Of a DNA stretch of 64,000 bases, positions 1-11,753 are shown piece by piece. Numbering within the stretch: position 1 is the first letter of the stretch; the number at the start of each line of letters is the position of its first letter. Below the pieces are notes generated by a model that was not told the DNA's origin, made no database searches, and saw nothing but the letters and a program-made list of their open reading frames with translations. Origin of the DNA: Bryopsis sp. KO-2023 (Eukaryota; Chlorophyta; Ulvophyceae; Bryopsidales; Bryopsidaceae); the NCBI GenBank assembly GCA_030272585.1, contig BSYQ01000001.1, positions 8,509,001 to 8,573,000 on the forward strand. Reading direction: 5' to 3'. A program made the position numbers and the translations under genes.

Positions 1-275
1 CTGGGACTAGGGTGAGGTTTCCGTCTGTCGGTCCTGTTTTCTCGTGTGTAGAGACGATAACTTTTTTGCTGGGTGCGTCGCGAGGCCTCGCTCAGTTTGG
101 GTCCCATCTTTTCCTTTCAGTCTTTCCACAACTTAAACAAACCAGTTTCAGAAAGCATCCTCACAAAAAAAGGTTGACCCAGTGCCGGTGATGACGCCAG
201 CTTCCCCGGGTTTGATGATTCTTTTGTTTTGCCATGTTGAATTTTTGCCTTTATTTTTTTCGGGGGTCGTTGCAG

Positions 276-383
276 AGAGTTCGCGCCTTCGCCCACGCGG
301 CAGTGTACCGCGCTGATTACTTTCTCGTGTCATGGTCGGCTTTGCACCTGAACACCTGGAGAAAGGCCAAGGACATGATGTGA
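276..383 (+). CDS. Possible 3'-terminal exon, unidentified protein
   Basis: A T-rich tract ending in tgcag is followed by a frame that stays open for 35 codons to a TGA at 381-383. The peptide is hydrophobic and aromatic (AVYRADYFLVSWSALHLNTW) and ends in a short basic tail, as a last membrane helix with a cytosolic end would. The gene would begin left of the window. I do not recognise the family. The other two frames stop early in the exon. An alternative is that the stop is removed by splicing at a GTGAAC donor near 379, linking it to the exon at 880. Seen: acceptor and open frame; the rest is inference. Confidence 0.25.
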   Translation, partial: RVRAFAHAAVYRADYFLVSWSALHLNTWRKAKDMM

Positions 384-879
384 ACAGCTCGGGGAATAGT
401 GCCGCCCACGAACACCACACCTATGACGGCTCGTCGGGCCACCGGGATTCCACCCAGCACCTCCATTCTAACCCTCCCTCGTGGTTTCGAGGTGAGAAGT
501 CGCTGCTCCTGCGGTATTTTGGGGGGTGGCGTGACATTGAGCCGTTATGCACATAAGGGGGCAGTTGACCAGGGTTCGCTACGGCTTGAGGCGGTGATGG
601 CGATAGTTTGGCCGTTTGTCGCGTAGCGCATTGGCTGTGGCGCGATGGAGGTCTCGGAGACAACTTTTGGATTTGTTTTCGGAACAAGCGTCAGGGGTCG
701 TCACTCACGCGTGTACATACACGCAGGCACATAGATTTGAACGAATTTCCCGTTCGAGCTTGCAAGGCGACGCTCCACGCCGCGTTCCTCGGCACGCCTC
801 CGGAATGGGATTGAGGGGGAAATCAACCTCAAAACGGCCCTCGACATATGAACGGGATGTTGTTTGTGCTGCTTGACAG

Positions 880-1136
880 GGATCCCCCACTTGCACTGGT
901 ACGACACATGCCTTCCAGATGACTACTACGACCTGTGTAGTCCTGAGGAGCTGGACCCCAAAACTGCAGACTACTGGAAGACTAGAGCAGGGGATGCAGA
1001 ATCCAGAACATCAAGGGATAACTATGCGGTGGGCCTTTTGAACTTTGACCCCATCCAGAAATTGGAATATGAGTACCCACTCAGGCAGTGCGTTCATACT
1101 TTGAGGAAGTGTTTTGAATCCAATGGCATGAATTAG
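880..1136 (+). CDS. 3'-terminal exon, unidentified protein
   Basis: An acceptor (gcttgacag) at 871-879 opens a frame of about 85 codons that ends at TAG 1134-1136 and is followed at once by a C-run and CT-rich tract. The peptide is acidic and aromatic near its start (WYDTCLPDDYYDLCSPEELD) and ends in ECFESNGMN-like polar residues (actual end KCFESNGMN). Composition is protein-like and unlike the surrounding low-complexity DNA. The exon enters in phase 1, so at least one upstream exon is required; I could not place it with confidence. No family recognised. Confidence 0.4.
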
Positions 1137-1374
1137 CCCCCCCCCCCTTCCTCCTCCTCCTCTGCCCGAGAAGAGTGACTAAACTAAGTATGAGTAATTG
1201 GTGGGATTCAGGATGCAGTCGAGATTTTAGAGGAGGGTATACGACAAGGTGCCGAGCCTAGGGAAGAGCTTGAAAGGTAGATTCTATGTTAGTAAGGCGA
1301 TCAATAGTCGATGGAAATGCATTTGGCTTGTGTATGTCTGAACTACTGTGTGGGATGTGCCAGTGCCTTGGAGG

Positions 1375-2436
1375 ATGTACGCATCAGGTGGAGGTCCACC
1401 GAAAGGATTAAACTCCGTAAGTACACATCTCCAAATCGATGTTTGACCGCTTCGTAAACGAAATCAGCCCAATTTCCATGATTCTCCTATATATTGCAAA
1501 GTATCGTTAGATGTTGAGGGGGGGTGGGGGGGTGGATGGTTTGAGTCAAATGCATAGCATCAGCAGCGATAATCTAAAAAATGGTGTTCAGGTGAGGCCG
1601 AACATTTCGGACTTCAGAGTTCACGAGGGAGAAATCAGAAAGCGGCGCCTGCGAAGAAGCTGCCTGTCGGCACAGTCTCTCGCACTAGATGCATACGGCA
1701 ATGGATCAAGGACCACAACCCGACTACGGCTACGAGAAGGACATTGGATTCCAGGGAGAGCGACGTTCATCAGCGTGAATCGCTCGTAACGGGGATCCAA
1801 TCGATTGCCTCGTCTCTGGAGAAACAGCCTGTTACCACGGAGCACTCTGGAATTGTGACCTTGGATGGAGGCATGGGCGGGGATGTTTCTGGCATATGCA
1901 ACCAAAGGGAGGGTGTGGAGAAGAAGGAGGAGGAGGTCAATCAAGGCTCCATCAACACAAAACGAGGTCCTGGGAGAGAGTCAGAGACGGCTTCTTTTGG
2001 ATTTGATGTGAGCGCACCGGTCTGTGCACCGTCGCATCGAGAAGGTGAATTGGGGTCGGGTGGTGTGGTGCTCCCCAAGCACACCGTGGCTTCTTCGTCG
2101 AAACGCTCGCAAGACTGTGGGGAGGGCCGGGCGAAAAACGTGCAGTCGACCGAGGGTAAGGGGGAGCGCCAGACGACGGAGGATTGTGTAATGGAGGATA
2201 AGAGTAGTGGAGGCGATCGAGATAATGGGGATGCCGGTGTGGTGGCCGAAATGGATGGCTTGCCTATGAGCGATGCTGAGAAAGGTACCTCGAAGGAGAC
2301 TGTGGTTTTGCCAGGCAAACCTGAGCAGTGTAATGTGTGGGATCATTTGGCGGTGTGCGCATGGGGAGTGGTGGGCCTGGGGATGGTCATGCTGGGTTCT
2401 TGTGGACTGTCTGCATTGTCGAGAGTGTGGGAATGA
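1375..2436 (+). CDS. Hypothetical Ser/Gly/Glu-rich protein with C-terminal membrane segment
   Basis: Two-exon model: 1375-1416 (MYASGGGPPKGLNS, ending at a consensus GTAAGT donor) joined in phase 0 to 1618-2436 after acceptor acttcag. About 287 residues. The middle is hydrophilic with an acidic KKEEEE-type stretch and many Ser, Gly and Glu; the last 30 residues hold one hydrophobic segment (AVCAWGVVGLGMVMLG) suited to a single tail anchor or transmembrane helix. Codon-level composition is CpG-containing and distinct from flanking spacer. The start is inferred only from the ATG directly upstream of a strong donor. Function unknown; no family recognised. Confidence 0.4.
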
Positions 2437-2679
2437 GTTTCTTCGAGTTTTTTCCGTCGGCTATAGCCTTGGACGGGGTTAGCATATTGTGTTGTAAGAA
2501 TAGAGCAGATTTCCATGGATCCATCTCTCTATTCTGAACCCCCTCCCTCCCCACCCCCCACCCCCATTTAAAAAATTTCTGGACCTCCTTGAGGAGAGCA
2601 AAAAAAAAAAAAAGCACCACCACCTCATTGAAAAATACGATAGAGAGAACTCATGTTTATTTTGGTGGTTGCTTTTTAG

Positions 2680-2767
2680 GGAAATTTTTGGATCGAACGA
2701 AAGATACCTTGGCCATTGTGTTGGCACGGTTGCTGGAAGCGACACTTGTGCAGCGTGAAACCGATAG
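2680..2767 (+). CDS. Possible internal exon (helical peptide)
   Basis: Between acceptor gctttttag and donor gtaaaa is an 88 bp frame encoding a helix-like peptide (DRTKDTLAIVLARLLEATLV). It enters in phase 1 and leaves in phase 2. It lies just upstream of the RGG-rich gene and may belong to it, but its exit phase does not fit the next exon I recognise at 3111, so a connecting exon is missing or the two are unrelated. Confidence 0.25.
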
Positions 2768-3110
2768 GTAAAAAAAATAAAAAAATAAGGAGAAGGAAAA
2801 AAAGAAAATCCAATGGCTACTTGCCCTTTTTTCTGAAAAAAGAGAAAAAAATGAGCAATCCAGAGGCTAATCAGCCGATGTTGTGTGTCCGAGAGTGCAT
2901 CGGTGATCTCCACAAAACATGTAGCATGCCAAAATGAATGCACACCGTGCACTCAAAATTCACACAGCCAAAGTGCATGTGACCCTCCTTTTGTTTTCGA
3001 AAGTCAAAAATTAGGGACCAATTTGGAACGTTTTGGAACATTTCCAAACCTCCTTTTCTTTGTACTTGGTTTTTTTTCCTTACTTGATGAGTTTGTTGGC
3101 TGTGTTTCAG

Positions 3111-5036
3111 CCTGAGGTTTTGCTTGTCGGAAAGCTACTGCAGCGGTGTTTGAGGATCTTTCTGTTGCTTACCAGGGACTGTGCACAAGTAGGGAATTCT
3201 TTTGACCCCACATCGACAGGTGATTCAAGAAACGCAAACATTGCACTGTGTGTGTTGGAGTGCCTGTGGATAGTGTGTGCTTCCATGTCAGACTGGTGGT
3301 TTTTTATATATAGAACAGCATGGGGTGATAAAAGGTGATTTGTGATCCACAGATGGTTGCCATAGTGCAGCCAACCTGAAGCCTCTGGCTGGAGCCAGGG
3401 CGGAGGAAGCTGCTGATGAAGACAATATGTTCTGTTCACCAATGTCGGTTGATGAGGTATGGAGCACCACTTTTAAGAGACGAAAAAGTATATATTGATT
3501 TCAGGGTTCTCCAGGAGACCTTGGCTTTCACCTTTTGGCCGGTACTGTTTGAGAGTGAATCGGTGCAGTATTTTAGGCAACGGTGTGTTTGCTTATTCCT
3601 GGCGGCAATGGGTCACACCAGAATCGGAAAAGCTTCATGTATTTAGCCAGACGAACGATATCGATCCATGTTGCAGTGTTCAGGTTCTTTCTTTAATTTC
3701 CCTTTTCAACACCCAGGATGACGACAAGGCAGGTGTGATCAAGAATCTGTTTTCTGCCGGGCGGCCAGCAAGGCTAACTCTTTCCTTCGACAGTCTTTCT
3801 CTGAGCAAGGGGGCCTCATCCACAGACAGTGGCATTTTTGACCACATGCCCACCACCACCTGCTGGGGCGAAAACGATCGAGCTTTCATTGGGAGTGGGA
3901 GTCCATTGGACAGAGCTAACGGTCTGACCAAAACACAACAACATTCTGCAGACAAACTTGCTTCGCCTGTCTTGAAACCTGGGCCGTTCCCAGGATGCGG
4001 TCCCGTTTTTGGAGCTTTGGTGGCTGAGGATAAGGTTTCGTCGGCTTCCACCAATCCTAGAAATGGAAAGTCGCCAGGGCTGTACGGTCTCAATCACAGT
4101 CCATTTCATAGCCCATTTCGACCAACCAGGACGAAAAGAATGTCGGCACCATCCACCATGGGCCTCGACATGGTGTGCGAACAAGCCAGTCACCTGAACA
4201 TCGGTTTGGAAAGCCTTCGTGAGGAAAAATGCGACACAGCCCCACCTATCTCAAGATATGGTGTGATGGATTCCAGGGAACGACAGTTTGTGCATGCCGA
4301 GCCTGGCCGAAGGTCTGCCGGCGGCTTACCCAACCAAGATTGGGACATCGTTGGTTCCTTGGGCTTATATCCACCGTCCTCTCAACCATATGCTGTTCGA
4401 AGTCAAGACTGGTATTGCCGTGGTCGTGGGGAGGATTTTGAAATGGAAGGCTCCGTTCAGAATGGAGTGCCCAGCGCCATGCTGTCGAACAAGATGTACT
4501 CTCAGGCCAGGCACCCGCCCCCCTGCGATTCCCCATACGCTTCACGGCTGGGATTCTTGCCTGGTCAGCCCCGTCCACCCATGTATAGGGGTTGTTCAAA
4601 CGGAGCACCCCCGCCATCCCCAAATGCCACTGCCCCGAATCCATCCTATAGGCCTGTCGACATCCCCACAGGTACCTCCGATTGGGTTTCACACCATCGA
4701 GGTGTCGTTCGTTGGTTTGACAGTGAAGCCGGCGGTGCACCTCACCGCAGCCGTGAACATGGAAGAGGCCCAGGAGGGAATTCATCGGGGGATTCCTGGA
4801 GGAGAGAAGGCAACGGCAACTGGACCGGCCCGCAGGGAAATGGGGGGGGTGGAGGTCGACGACCGGGGTCGGGTCGAGGGGGGGGTGGCAGGGGGGGGTC
4901 TGGGAGGTATGCAAATTTTGGTAGGCCTCGATGGGAGCAACAGAGGCCGACTTCGATGAGAAACATGGAGGCTCATACTGCTGCTATTGAACGACCAAGT
5001 CAGCATCACCATCAAGATTGGCAAGCTTGGGAATAG
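3111..5036 (+). CDS. RGG/Gly-rich C-terminal protein (3' exons), probable RNA-binding
   Basis: Three phase-consistent exons: 3111-3219, 3353-3456 and 3717-5036, each after a pyrimidine-rich acceptor (tgtgtttcag, gatccacag, caacacccag) and with GT donors between. The 5' end is not resolved. The large last exon is Ser/Pro-rich and disordered-looking; its last ~110 residues are dominated by Arg and Gly (RRPGSGRGGGGRGGSGR) followed by Gln/His-rich residues and a tryptophan-containing end. RGG boxes are known RNA- and protein-binding, arginine-methylated segments, so an RNA-granule or translation role is an inference only. No folded domain recognised. Confidence 0.55.
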
Positions 5037-7985
5037 ACGTTTCGGGAAGGCGAGTCAGTTGTGTGTGGGGAGTTGGTCATCGTAAGTCCGTACTGTCCAA
5101 GAGCATCCCGTCTCATCGACCACGAAACGTTTTTTTTCTTTTTTTTTTCTTTTTTTTTTTAGTCGTAAGAATGAAAGGTAAAAAAAAAAGCTGGGGTGCT
5201 AGATGTCTGTAGGGGTGCAGATTTTTCCTTTTTGATTTTTCCTTTTTTTTCTTCCTTTTTGTTACACTTTCACCACTTTGTACATCTCTTTTTCAATTTT
5301 TTTTTAATTTAGGGAAGGGGATCTCTCATTTTTCTTTATTATCAGGTTCTCAATAGTTTTTTTATTTCCAAATTGCACTCGAAATCGGCTGTTTTTGTTT
5401 TCTATTTTGTATTCTTTGGAGTATTTGAGGTCCTGTCAATAAATGCCTTAAAAAAAATAGTAAAAATAATGTAGGCCTCTTTTTTCGCTTTTTGCAGGAA
5501 AAATACCTGTTGTTTCTCCATCCCCTTACATGCAGGGGCGTCTGACCCAGGAGGATGTCAATACATACGCAACATCCCTGTCGGAAATTTGGTACAGCAA
5601 AAACTGAACTAAATCGAGACATACATATAGACATAGACATATATGCGTGTTTCTTTTTTTTCTTCTGTAAATAGAAGGGTAGATCCTTTTTCTTCATTGA
5701 AACAGTGAAATGCCCTTTGTTTCTTTTAGTAGATAGTATTGTTCTTTTTCTTTTGTGTTTTTTTTTGTAAGGTAAAGGCATACGAGACGTACAGTTTTGC
5801 CAGCTAGCTGGCTTCATATTTTTTTTGGTGGGAAGAGAAAAAAGAGGAGGTTGATTTTGTGGTGGGGGGGAGAGAGAGAGAAAAAAAAAGAAAAAGAAAA
5901 ATTAACGAAGACTGAATTTACTAACAATGGATGATCGCTGAAAAAAGAAGTGCGTCGAGAATTTCGGGTAGGGATATTGTTTAGTGTTGGCTTTTTTTTT
6001 GCCTGTTCTTGGTCTTCCCCTCTGTTTTTTCAAATTAAAAAAGAAAAAACATGCGAAATGAATACCTGGGGAAGAGAGCAGTAAATGGTTTCGAAGAAAT
6101 AGAAAAAAAAAAGAAAAAAAAAAGAGGTATGCACACAGGAGAGAGAGAAAAAAAAAACCTTTGGCAGTGATTGGAGTAGGATGTTTTTTTGGGGAAGGGG
6201 GTTGGGATTCTTTTTTCTTCTCTGCTATTATTTACCCCCTTTAATTCCTTTTTATTATAGCTGTTGGGTACTGTATTTGGCCCTCCTGGAAAGACCCCCC
6301 CCCCTTGAAAATGGGCCATGGGTTTCTTTTCTTATTTGAACTTCTCGAAAATGTTGTGAGGATTTTACTTGAATCGAAATATTATCACCCACCAAAAAAG
6401 TCAAGTGCAACAAAAAAATCGTCCGCTGTATGTCTGGCCAGGAGAAGGGAAGGGGGGGGGGATCCCTAAAAAAGGGAATATATTGTCATTTTTTCCCCAG
6501 TTTTATTTCAGGGGATAAATATTTGTGAGTGGAGGGCAAGAGGGGAAAACCGGAAGTTTTTCTCTGTTGATGCAGAAAGAAAGAAAGAAAGAAAAAGGAG
6601 GGGGGCGGGGGGAGGGAGAGAAAAAGGTTGCGCTGTGGATATTCAGTTTTTGTCCTCCTCTTTTTTTGGTCACCTTTTTTTTTGTGAAACTAGACAAGTG
6701 CAGTGAAAATTCACCAGCTAGTGTGGTTCATTCTTTTTCTTCTGTATATTTTTCTTGATTTGAGGATTCAGGGCAAGTGAGGTTTGAGGATTCAGGGCAA
6801 GTGAGGTTTGAGCGTGAAAATCATATCATTGATTTTTTTTTTTAATTTGTGAGGGGGGGGAAAAAGAGATATTAAAGGAGAAACAAAAAGAGAACAGAGG
6901 GGGGAGAAAATGGAGGGCAACGAAATTGAAACTGGAAAAAGATGAGATGGGGTGATAATTTGTGACCTGGTGTTTCGGAAATAGAATGTATGAATTTGCG
7001 ATAATATTGAGCGAGAAATGCTCCCTCCACAAAAGTTATCATCGATTCCTGCATGCATCCCGACTTTCTCGTCACAAGGAGCACGAATCCTGAGAGGGGC
7101 CTTGTTTTTATTTCCCCTTTGAAACATGAAGGGCATGTGCCAAATCCTGTGTATCTTTTCAATACGGCCAGTGTTTCTTTAAAACAGTGACCTTAAAAAG
7201 GCGAATAACGAACAATGTATAGTTTTATCCTTAACCCGGGCTGTGGAATTCAGTGTATCGCAACAGTCGTTTGTCGGACATTGGAACGATCTTGATATGA
7301 TTGGAAAGTATAGGAAAGATGAATTCAGTGAGGTTATTTAGGAAGTGAAGGGACTGGTCATTGTGTCGTTCATTGGCTTACTTTCATTGGCTTACTTTCT
7401 GTAAAGCATTCTTTGGCGGCCGTTTCACCACTCGGTATCGCTGTTGCGAACGAGTGTATTCAACAGGGCGTAAAATGAAACATGCATGATGAAAAAAAAA
7501 TGTGGTGAGGGGGAGATTTTGATTCCTAATCGAGTGAAGAGCGAAAAAAAAACAGAAACAAGTAGTTAGAAATTGCGGGGTGCCCTCATCAGTAGTCACG
7601 TGCAAAAGTGTTTTTTACAGTAAAAACAATGTTCAAAAACCCTGTTTCAGTCGAACTGTAATTGCAAGACCCTCCATTTTCAACCAAAGACCCTCCATTT
7701 TCAACCAGAACTGTGCAAGTGAACCCTCGTCGAAAGCAGTACCACCAAAGACATTGTAACACTGGAGGTAACACTCCTTGTCGCAGCACCAGTACCAGCA
7801 CCAGGACCATCACCAGAGGTGTGTTTTGGCGGGGGTATTTTTGACTTGCAATGGCATTGGCTGTTCTGTGGGTGGGTTGATTTCGAGTGTCATTTCTTCA
7901 GCCATGCAACCAGGCACAGACAAGGACTCCACCACTCCATGAATTAATCAATTATGACCAGAAACGCCCCTCACACATTACACGT
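5037..7985. other. Gene-poor spacer rich in homopolymers
   Basis: About 2.9 kb with no convincing exon on either strand. It is dominated by poly-A, poly-T and poly-G tracts (for example near 5130-5160, 6110-6125 and 6590-6620). Short tandem duplications occur at 6761-6808 (24 bp x2), 7371-7398 (14 bp x2) and 7666-7707 (21 bp x2). Open frames here are low-complexity K/F/R-rich artefacts. Confidence 0.7.
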
Positions 7986-7989
7986 TCAA

Positions 7990-8415
7990 TCATGACATGA
8001 TGACGTCTTTCGGGTCCGCGTTGGGGTCGTCAGCCGCGAGAGAAGCGTCGAACGCCTTTGCTTCTTCCTTAGCTTCGTTCAGAACACGGCACGACTCCGT
8101 CAGGGGGCCATTCGCAGGGAGGCCGACTTTCACCCTGACGTTTTCCAAGTTGTAAAAGGTCCCCTCCTGGCGATTCTTGAACAAGTCCATGAGCTCCGTC
8201 TTCGCCGACTCCACGTTGAGCTGTCGCTCTTCCAGGGATGCGACCTTGCTACCGAGAGCGCGGATGCGAGCGACGAGCTGTTGAATGTCAACGCCAGTTT
8301 CGAGCGTTCGCTTGGTGGCGTCGTCCTCCAGTCGCTTTTCGATAAAGTCCAGGTCCTTTTTCAGTTTGAGGTAGAAGCTCTCCAAGCGATCGAAACACCG
8401 AGACGCATCGTCCAT
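7990..8415 (-). CDS. SKA2: SKA2-like spindle/kinetochore-associated protein
   Basis: Single-exon 141-residue protein starting at ATG 8415. The N-terminal half is a heptad-rich helix with the pattern LESFYLKLKKDLDFIEKRLE, which matches the SKA2 core (L..F.KA..DLDYI..RLE), followed by a second helix with IRALGSKVASLEER. SKA2 is known to be a ~120-residue all-helical subunit of the SKA complex that helps kinetochores hold microtubules. The frame continues upstream to an ATG at 8571, but that extension runs across the divergent promoter, so I prefer 8415. It is divergently paired with the syntaxin-18 gene, 170 bp between starts. Another small coiled-coil family cannot be excluded. Confidence 0.6.
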   Translation of the reverse strand: MDDASRCFDRLESFYLKLKKDLDFIEKRLEDDATKRTLETGVDIQQLVARIRALGSKVASLEERQLNVESAKTELMDLFKNRQEGTFYNLENVRVKVGLPANGPLTESCRVLNEAKEEAKAFDASLAADDPNADPKDVIMS

Positions 8416-8585
8416 TTGAATAGCCGAATCCAGCAGCCGTAAAATCACACCCCAACTCTGCAGCAGCCTGAAGACCAGTCCTAGTTTGATCATGCGCTGG
8501 ATTGAGGGAAAACGAAATCGTTTAAAGCGATTGAGCCCGAGGAAGGACACATCACAGACCTTGCCAGCCATTGGAAATCGAGGCC
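8416..8585. promoter_or_regulatory. Bidirectional promoter interval (SKA2-like / syntaxin-18)
   Basis: Only 170 bp separate the two divergent start codons, so both promoters must lie here or overlap the 5' UTRs. It is richer in CpG than the introns nearby. No TATA box stands out. Confidence 0.45.
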
Positions 8586-10616
8586 ATGGGCTTGGACATC
8601 ACAGACGAATTTCGGAAAATAGTGAAGGCGAAAGCTGTTCTGGAGGGATTTTCTCAGGTGGGTATCATTCGTTGGGGGGTTCGATCTGTCGCCAGCGGGC
8701 CCTCTCTTATGTTGTTTCGATTTTCGACGCCTGCATCAGGAACAACTCAACAAAATCACTGCTGCAACGATACTTCCCAAGCCCAGAGACATATCACCGT
8801 TCCTGAAGGCTGCGTTTGAAGTGGTAATGGAGTGGTGCTCCAACAGATTTTCTCTCTTGTTAAAGTGAAATTGAAGCGTTCTGTTGTGAGAATCGGATCA
8901 TGATGTTGGCTTTCTGATGCACATGAATTAGGGAGGATGGGTTGAAAAAGAATGCAGAGCAAGTGTTAACCTTGATTGAAACTTTTGTTATGTATTGTGT
9001 TACCGTGTTTTCAGGATCAAAGCATTGAAGAGGGTGGTGATTTTATCCGAAGCAATCGACAGAAATACACTGTTGTTGGTGAGTGGATAACATCCCTTCC
9101 TGGAATAGACCTCCCAATGCCAACAACAGAACAGAACGGGTTTCCTGCTTCGTTTTCACTTCGGTGTTGGTATGCGATCAACTGGGCATATTTTTATATA
9201 TATGAGATTTCCTGCGCATGCTTCGAATAAGGGGATGCGATTCTATTGCTTTTCACAGGAGCTTCAACAGATGCAGAAAGGGATGGCATTGAAAACGAGG
9301 TCGCTTTGTTCGTCAAAGCTTGCTCCACTCGAATTGGACAACTGCAAAAGACGGCCGAATCAGTTCAAAACTCGAAAGCATCGGGTGTCAGCCAGCAAGG
9401 GGTTGCACATCTCCATGGAATTGTGAGTTTGTGCCCACAAATGAACCCGAACATTGCTGGTCTGGATGGATGCACATCTCATTGCTGTCGAAAACAAATA
9501 ACGTGGGATGGGTGCTTTCTGTCGCTGCAAGATCCCATGTTTTGGTGAAGTTCTCTCTTAACCAATCATGCCATTAATGTAAGAAGACCCCCCCCCCCCC
9601 CCGCCTTGAAAAAATGGATGAAGGTTATTTTTCCGATGTGGGAGGACAACAATGGGCTCACTCGATGTTGCAGTTCTTGGTGTCATTCAGACGCTGATTT
9701 TGAGCGAGAAATTGAAGACTGTGACTTCCATTTTCGACACCTATCGATCCGTGCGAGCTCGCCAAATGGCCAATGTGCAACGGCGTAGACAAGCTCAACA
9801 AGCGAAAGAAAAGCAACGCAGGGACCAAAAACAACAGCTCTCAGGAGAGGGCAATCCAGATGTGAGTCGCGTAAATGCTGTTCAGCATCTTCTTTACTTT
9901 GCTTGTTCTCTGTTTTTTTACATCTTTTGTTGAAATGTTTCGTGGGTGTTTGCCGTTAAGGTGGGATGTGTTGTGTGTGTGCGGTTGCAGGATATGGAAT
10001 CATCGAGCGGTTTCCCAGCTGAGAACGGTCAAGTGCAGGAAATGGCATTCATGGAGCAGGAGAATAAGGCCCTGTTTGTGAGTGGATATCCATGCCCGAT
10101 CTTTCAAGGAAATATGAATTCGATCTAAACTTTTGGTATGAGTCGAGCAGAATGTCAAACCGAAACAGTGGCTTTCCCAGAGATTTTGGGTTGATCTTGC
10201 TGTGTGGCTGTTGATGAGGTGCTGGCAATACTCGGTATAAAAATGAGCAGTCGAACGTTTAGGTCACATCAAAAAAAAATCAGCAGATCCCTCCACCCTT
10301 TTCCGTTGGTTGTTTTTACTTCTGGGTGTTCGTACAGGACGAGCTCAGCGGTTTGTCACAAGCAGTGCATGGAACGGAAAAAATGATGCAAGAAATTGCT
10401 ACTCTGAACCAGATGTTTTCTGCTCAAGTGCTCAGTCAGGCGGAGCAGATTGAGCATGTCTATGCATGTGCGGTTGAATCGTCCATGAACATGGAGCACG
10501 GAAACAAGCAGCTCACGAAAGCCATCAAAATGAACACCAGCACCAGAAAAAATGTGGTCGCGATTTTGCTGGGAGCCACCTTCTTGATGTTGTTTTTCGA
10601 CTGGTTCAACAGTTGA
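8586..10616 (+). CDS. STX18: Syntaxin-18 / SYP81 family Qa-SNARE (ER retrograde fusion)
   Basis: Seven exons with matching phases: 8586-8657, 8740-8823, 9015-9078, 9259-9422, 9691-9861, 9991-10077, 10338-10616; 306 residues. The start MGLDITDEFRKIVK matches the Sly1-binding N-peptide of syntaxin-18/Ufe1. A helical N-terminal region is followed by a SNARE motif (about residues 215-280) with the zero-layer glutamine at Q248 in VLSQAEQIE, then a C-terminal tail anchor ending LMLFFDWFNS, as in animal syntaxin-18 (LLFLDWYDS). Known role: target-membrane SNARE at the ER for Golgi-to-ER vesicles, with the Dsl1/NRZ tether. The third intron and others use GTGAGT donors. Divergent partner of the SKA2-like gene. 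Confidence 0.92.
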
Positions 10617-10907
10617 AGCTTGAGAGAGGGCGGGGAGGGGGGGGTGTCTTTCTCGGTGCAAGGATTCAAGTTTGGGGGGTGGGGTCAGCGGATATTTCTT
10701 TTCCAGGGTTACCTTGATGATCTTTGTAAATTTGGTTCTGTGCTGTATTTTTCCACCTGGGACAGCGTTTGGGCAAACAACTGAGAGAGAGCTGCAAATC
10801 TTGATGCCACAGTTCAAACAGTGAAATAAATTTTCTATTTGATATTTACATTCAAGGAAAACTGGTGTCCTTGATCCATCTCTAGCACTGCCCCCCCCTT
10901 CCGATTC
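10617..10907. other. Convergent 3' spacer between syntaxin-18 and Maf genes
   Basis: 291 bp containing G-runs and an AATAAA-type signal near 10825 (plus strand), suitable for 3' processing of the syntaxin gene. No exon seen. Confidence 0.4.
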
Positions 10908-11570
10908 TCATACAACAAGGAGCCCATCATCTATGAGTGTTTGCAGATTTTTGCTGAGCATGTTCAAAGGTAGACCCATGACGTTGAAATAGCACCCCTC
11001 GATTCTTTTCACGAACGCGCCGCCAAAGCCCTGAATTCCGTATGCCCCCGCCTTGTCCATCGGCTCCCCAGTCGCGATGTACGCCTTTATGGTTTCCGGA
11101 CTCAAGTCGTCAAATTCCACCTGGGTCGTCGTCCAGAAACGTCGTACGACCCCTTCCTCGTCCTTGACAGTATCCCGCACCGAGGGCAGCACCAGCACCA
11201 CGCCAGTGTGCACGAAATGGACGTTCCCCGAGATCCTCGACAGCATCTCGAAAGCGTGCTGTTCGTCGCTGGGCTTCTCGAGGACTTCGCCCTTGAGATC
11301 CACGATGGTGTCCGCCGCGATGACGATATCCCCCTGGGCCCCAGTCGTCGCCAAAACGTCTACCACGTCTATGGCCTTATGGAAGGCGGTTTCTGTCGCA
11401 TATTCCCCTGGAGAGCTGAAGGATTTGGGGTCGAGCGTCTCCTCGAAACTTGACGACTGCACTTCGAACTTGCGCAGACCGAACAGGTTGAGAAGTTCTC
11501 GTCGGCGAGGCGACTTGGACGCCAAAACGATACTCTTCTTGCTCAAAGCTTCAAGGTGTTGGGTGATCAT
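10908..11570 (-). CDS. maf: Maf/ASMTL-family nucleoside triphosphate pyrophosphatase
   Basis: Uninterrupted 220-residue protein from ATG 11570 (upstream in-frame GTG at 11615 is not used as start). The family signature is clear: IVLASKSPRRRELL near the N terminus (substrate-binding loop), an internal VIAADTIVDLKGEVLEKP with the catalytic aspartate, and the C-terminal DKAGAYGIQGFGGAFVKRI and GCYFNVMGLPL. Length matches the single-domain Maf family (about 190-220). These enzymes hydrolyse dTTP/UTP or m7GTP to monophosphates, a house-cleaning activity. In plants and animals they occur alone or fused to methyltransferases; no fusion is seen here. Divergently paired with the pyroglutamyl peptidase gene. 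Confidence 0.93.
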   Translation of the reverse strand: MITQHLEALSKKSIVLASKSPRRRELLNLFGLRKFEVQSSSFEETLDPKSFSSPGEYATETAFHKAIDVVDVLATTGAQGDIVIAADTIVDLKGEVLEKPSDEQHAFEMLSRISGNVHFVHTGVVLVLPSVRDTVKDEEGVVRRFWTTTQVEFDDLSPETIKAYIATGEPMDKAGAYGIQGFGGAFVKRIEGCYFNVMGLPLNMLSKNLQTLIDDGLLVV

Positions 11571-11753
11571 CGCGCGCGCTCGAATCGCAAGGCAAACTTC
11601 CCGACAAATCCTCACGAAATTGGGTTGACAATTATCGCAGCAAAGCGCGCGCGTTCAATCCATCTAATCGCTCCAAATCGGTGGTCAACGATCGATCTCT
11701 TGACAAGAAACAACTGTTGGTGCTACGAGTTGCGGGTTTGACACGGTCACGGG
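11571..11753. promoter_or_regulatory. Bidirectional promoter interval (Maf / pyroglutamyl peptidase)
   Basis: 183 bp between the divergent ATGs, with CpG-rich stretches (gcgcgcgctcg, agcgcgcgcg) not found in nearby introns. No TATA box seen. Confidence 0.45.

Noticed and set aside
7662..7844. Possible CRISPR-like or regulatory direct repeats near 7666-7707
   Set aside because: Only two adjacent 21 bp copies with no spacer array; a simple tandem duplication in a eukaryotic spacer.
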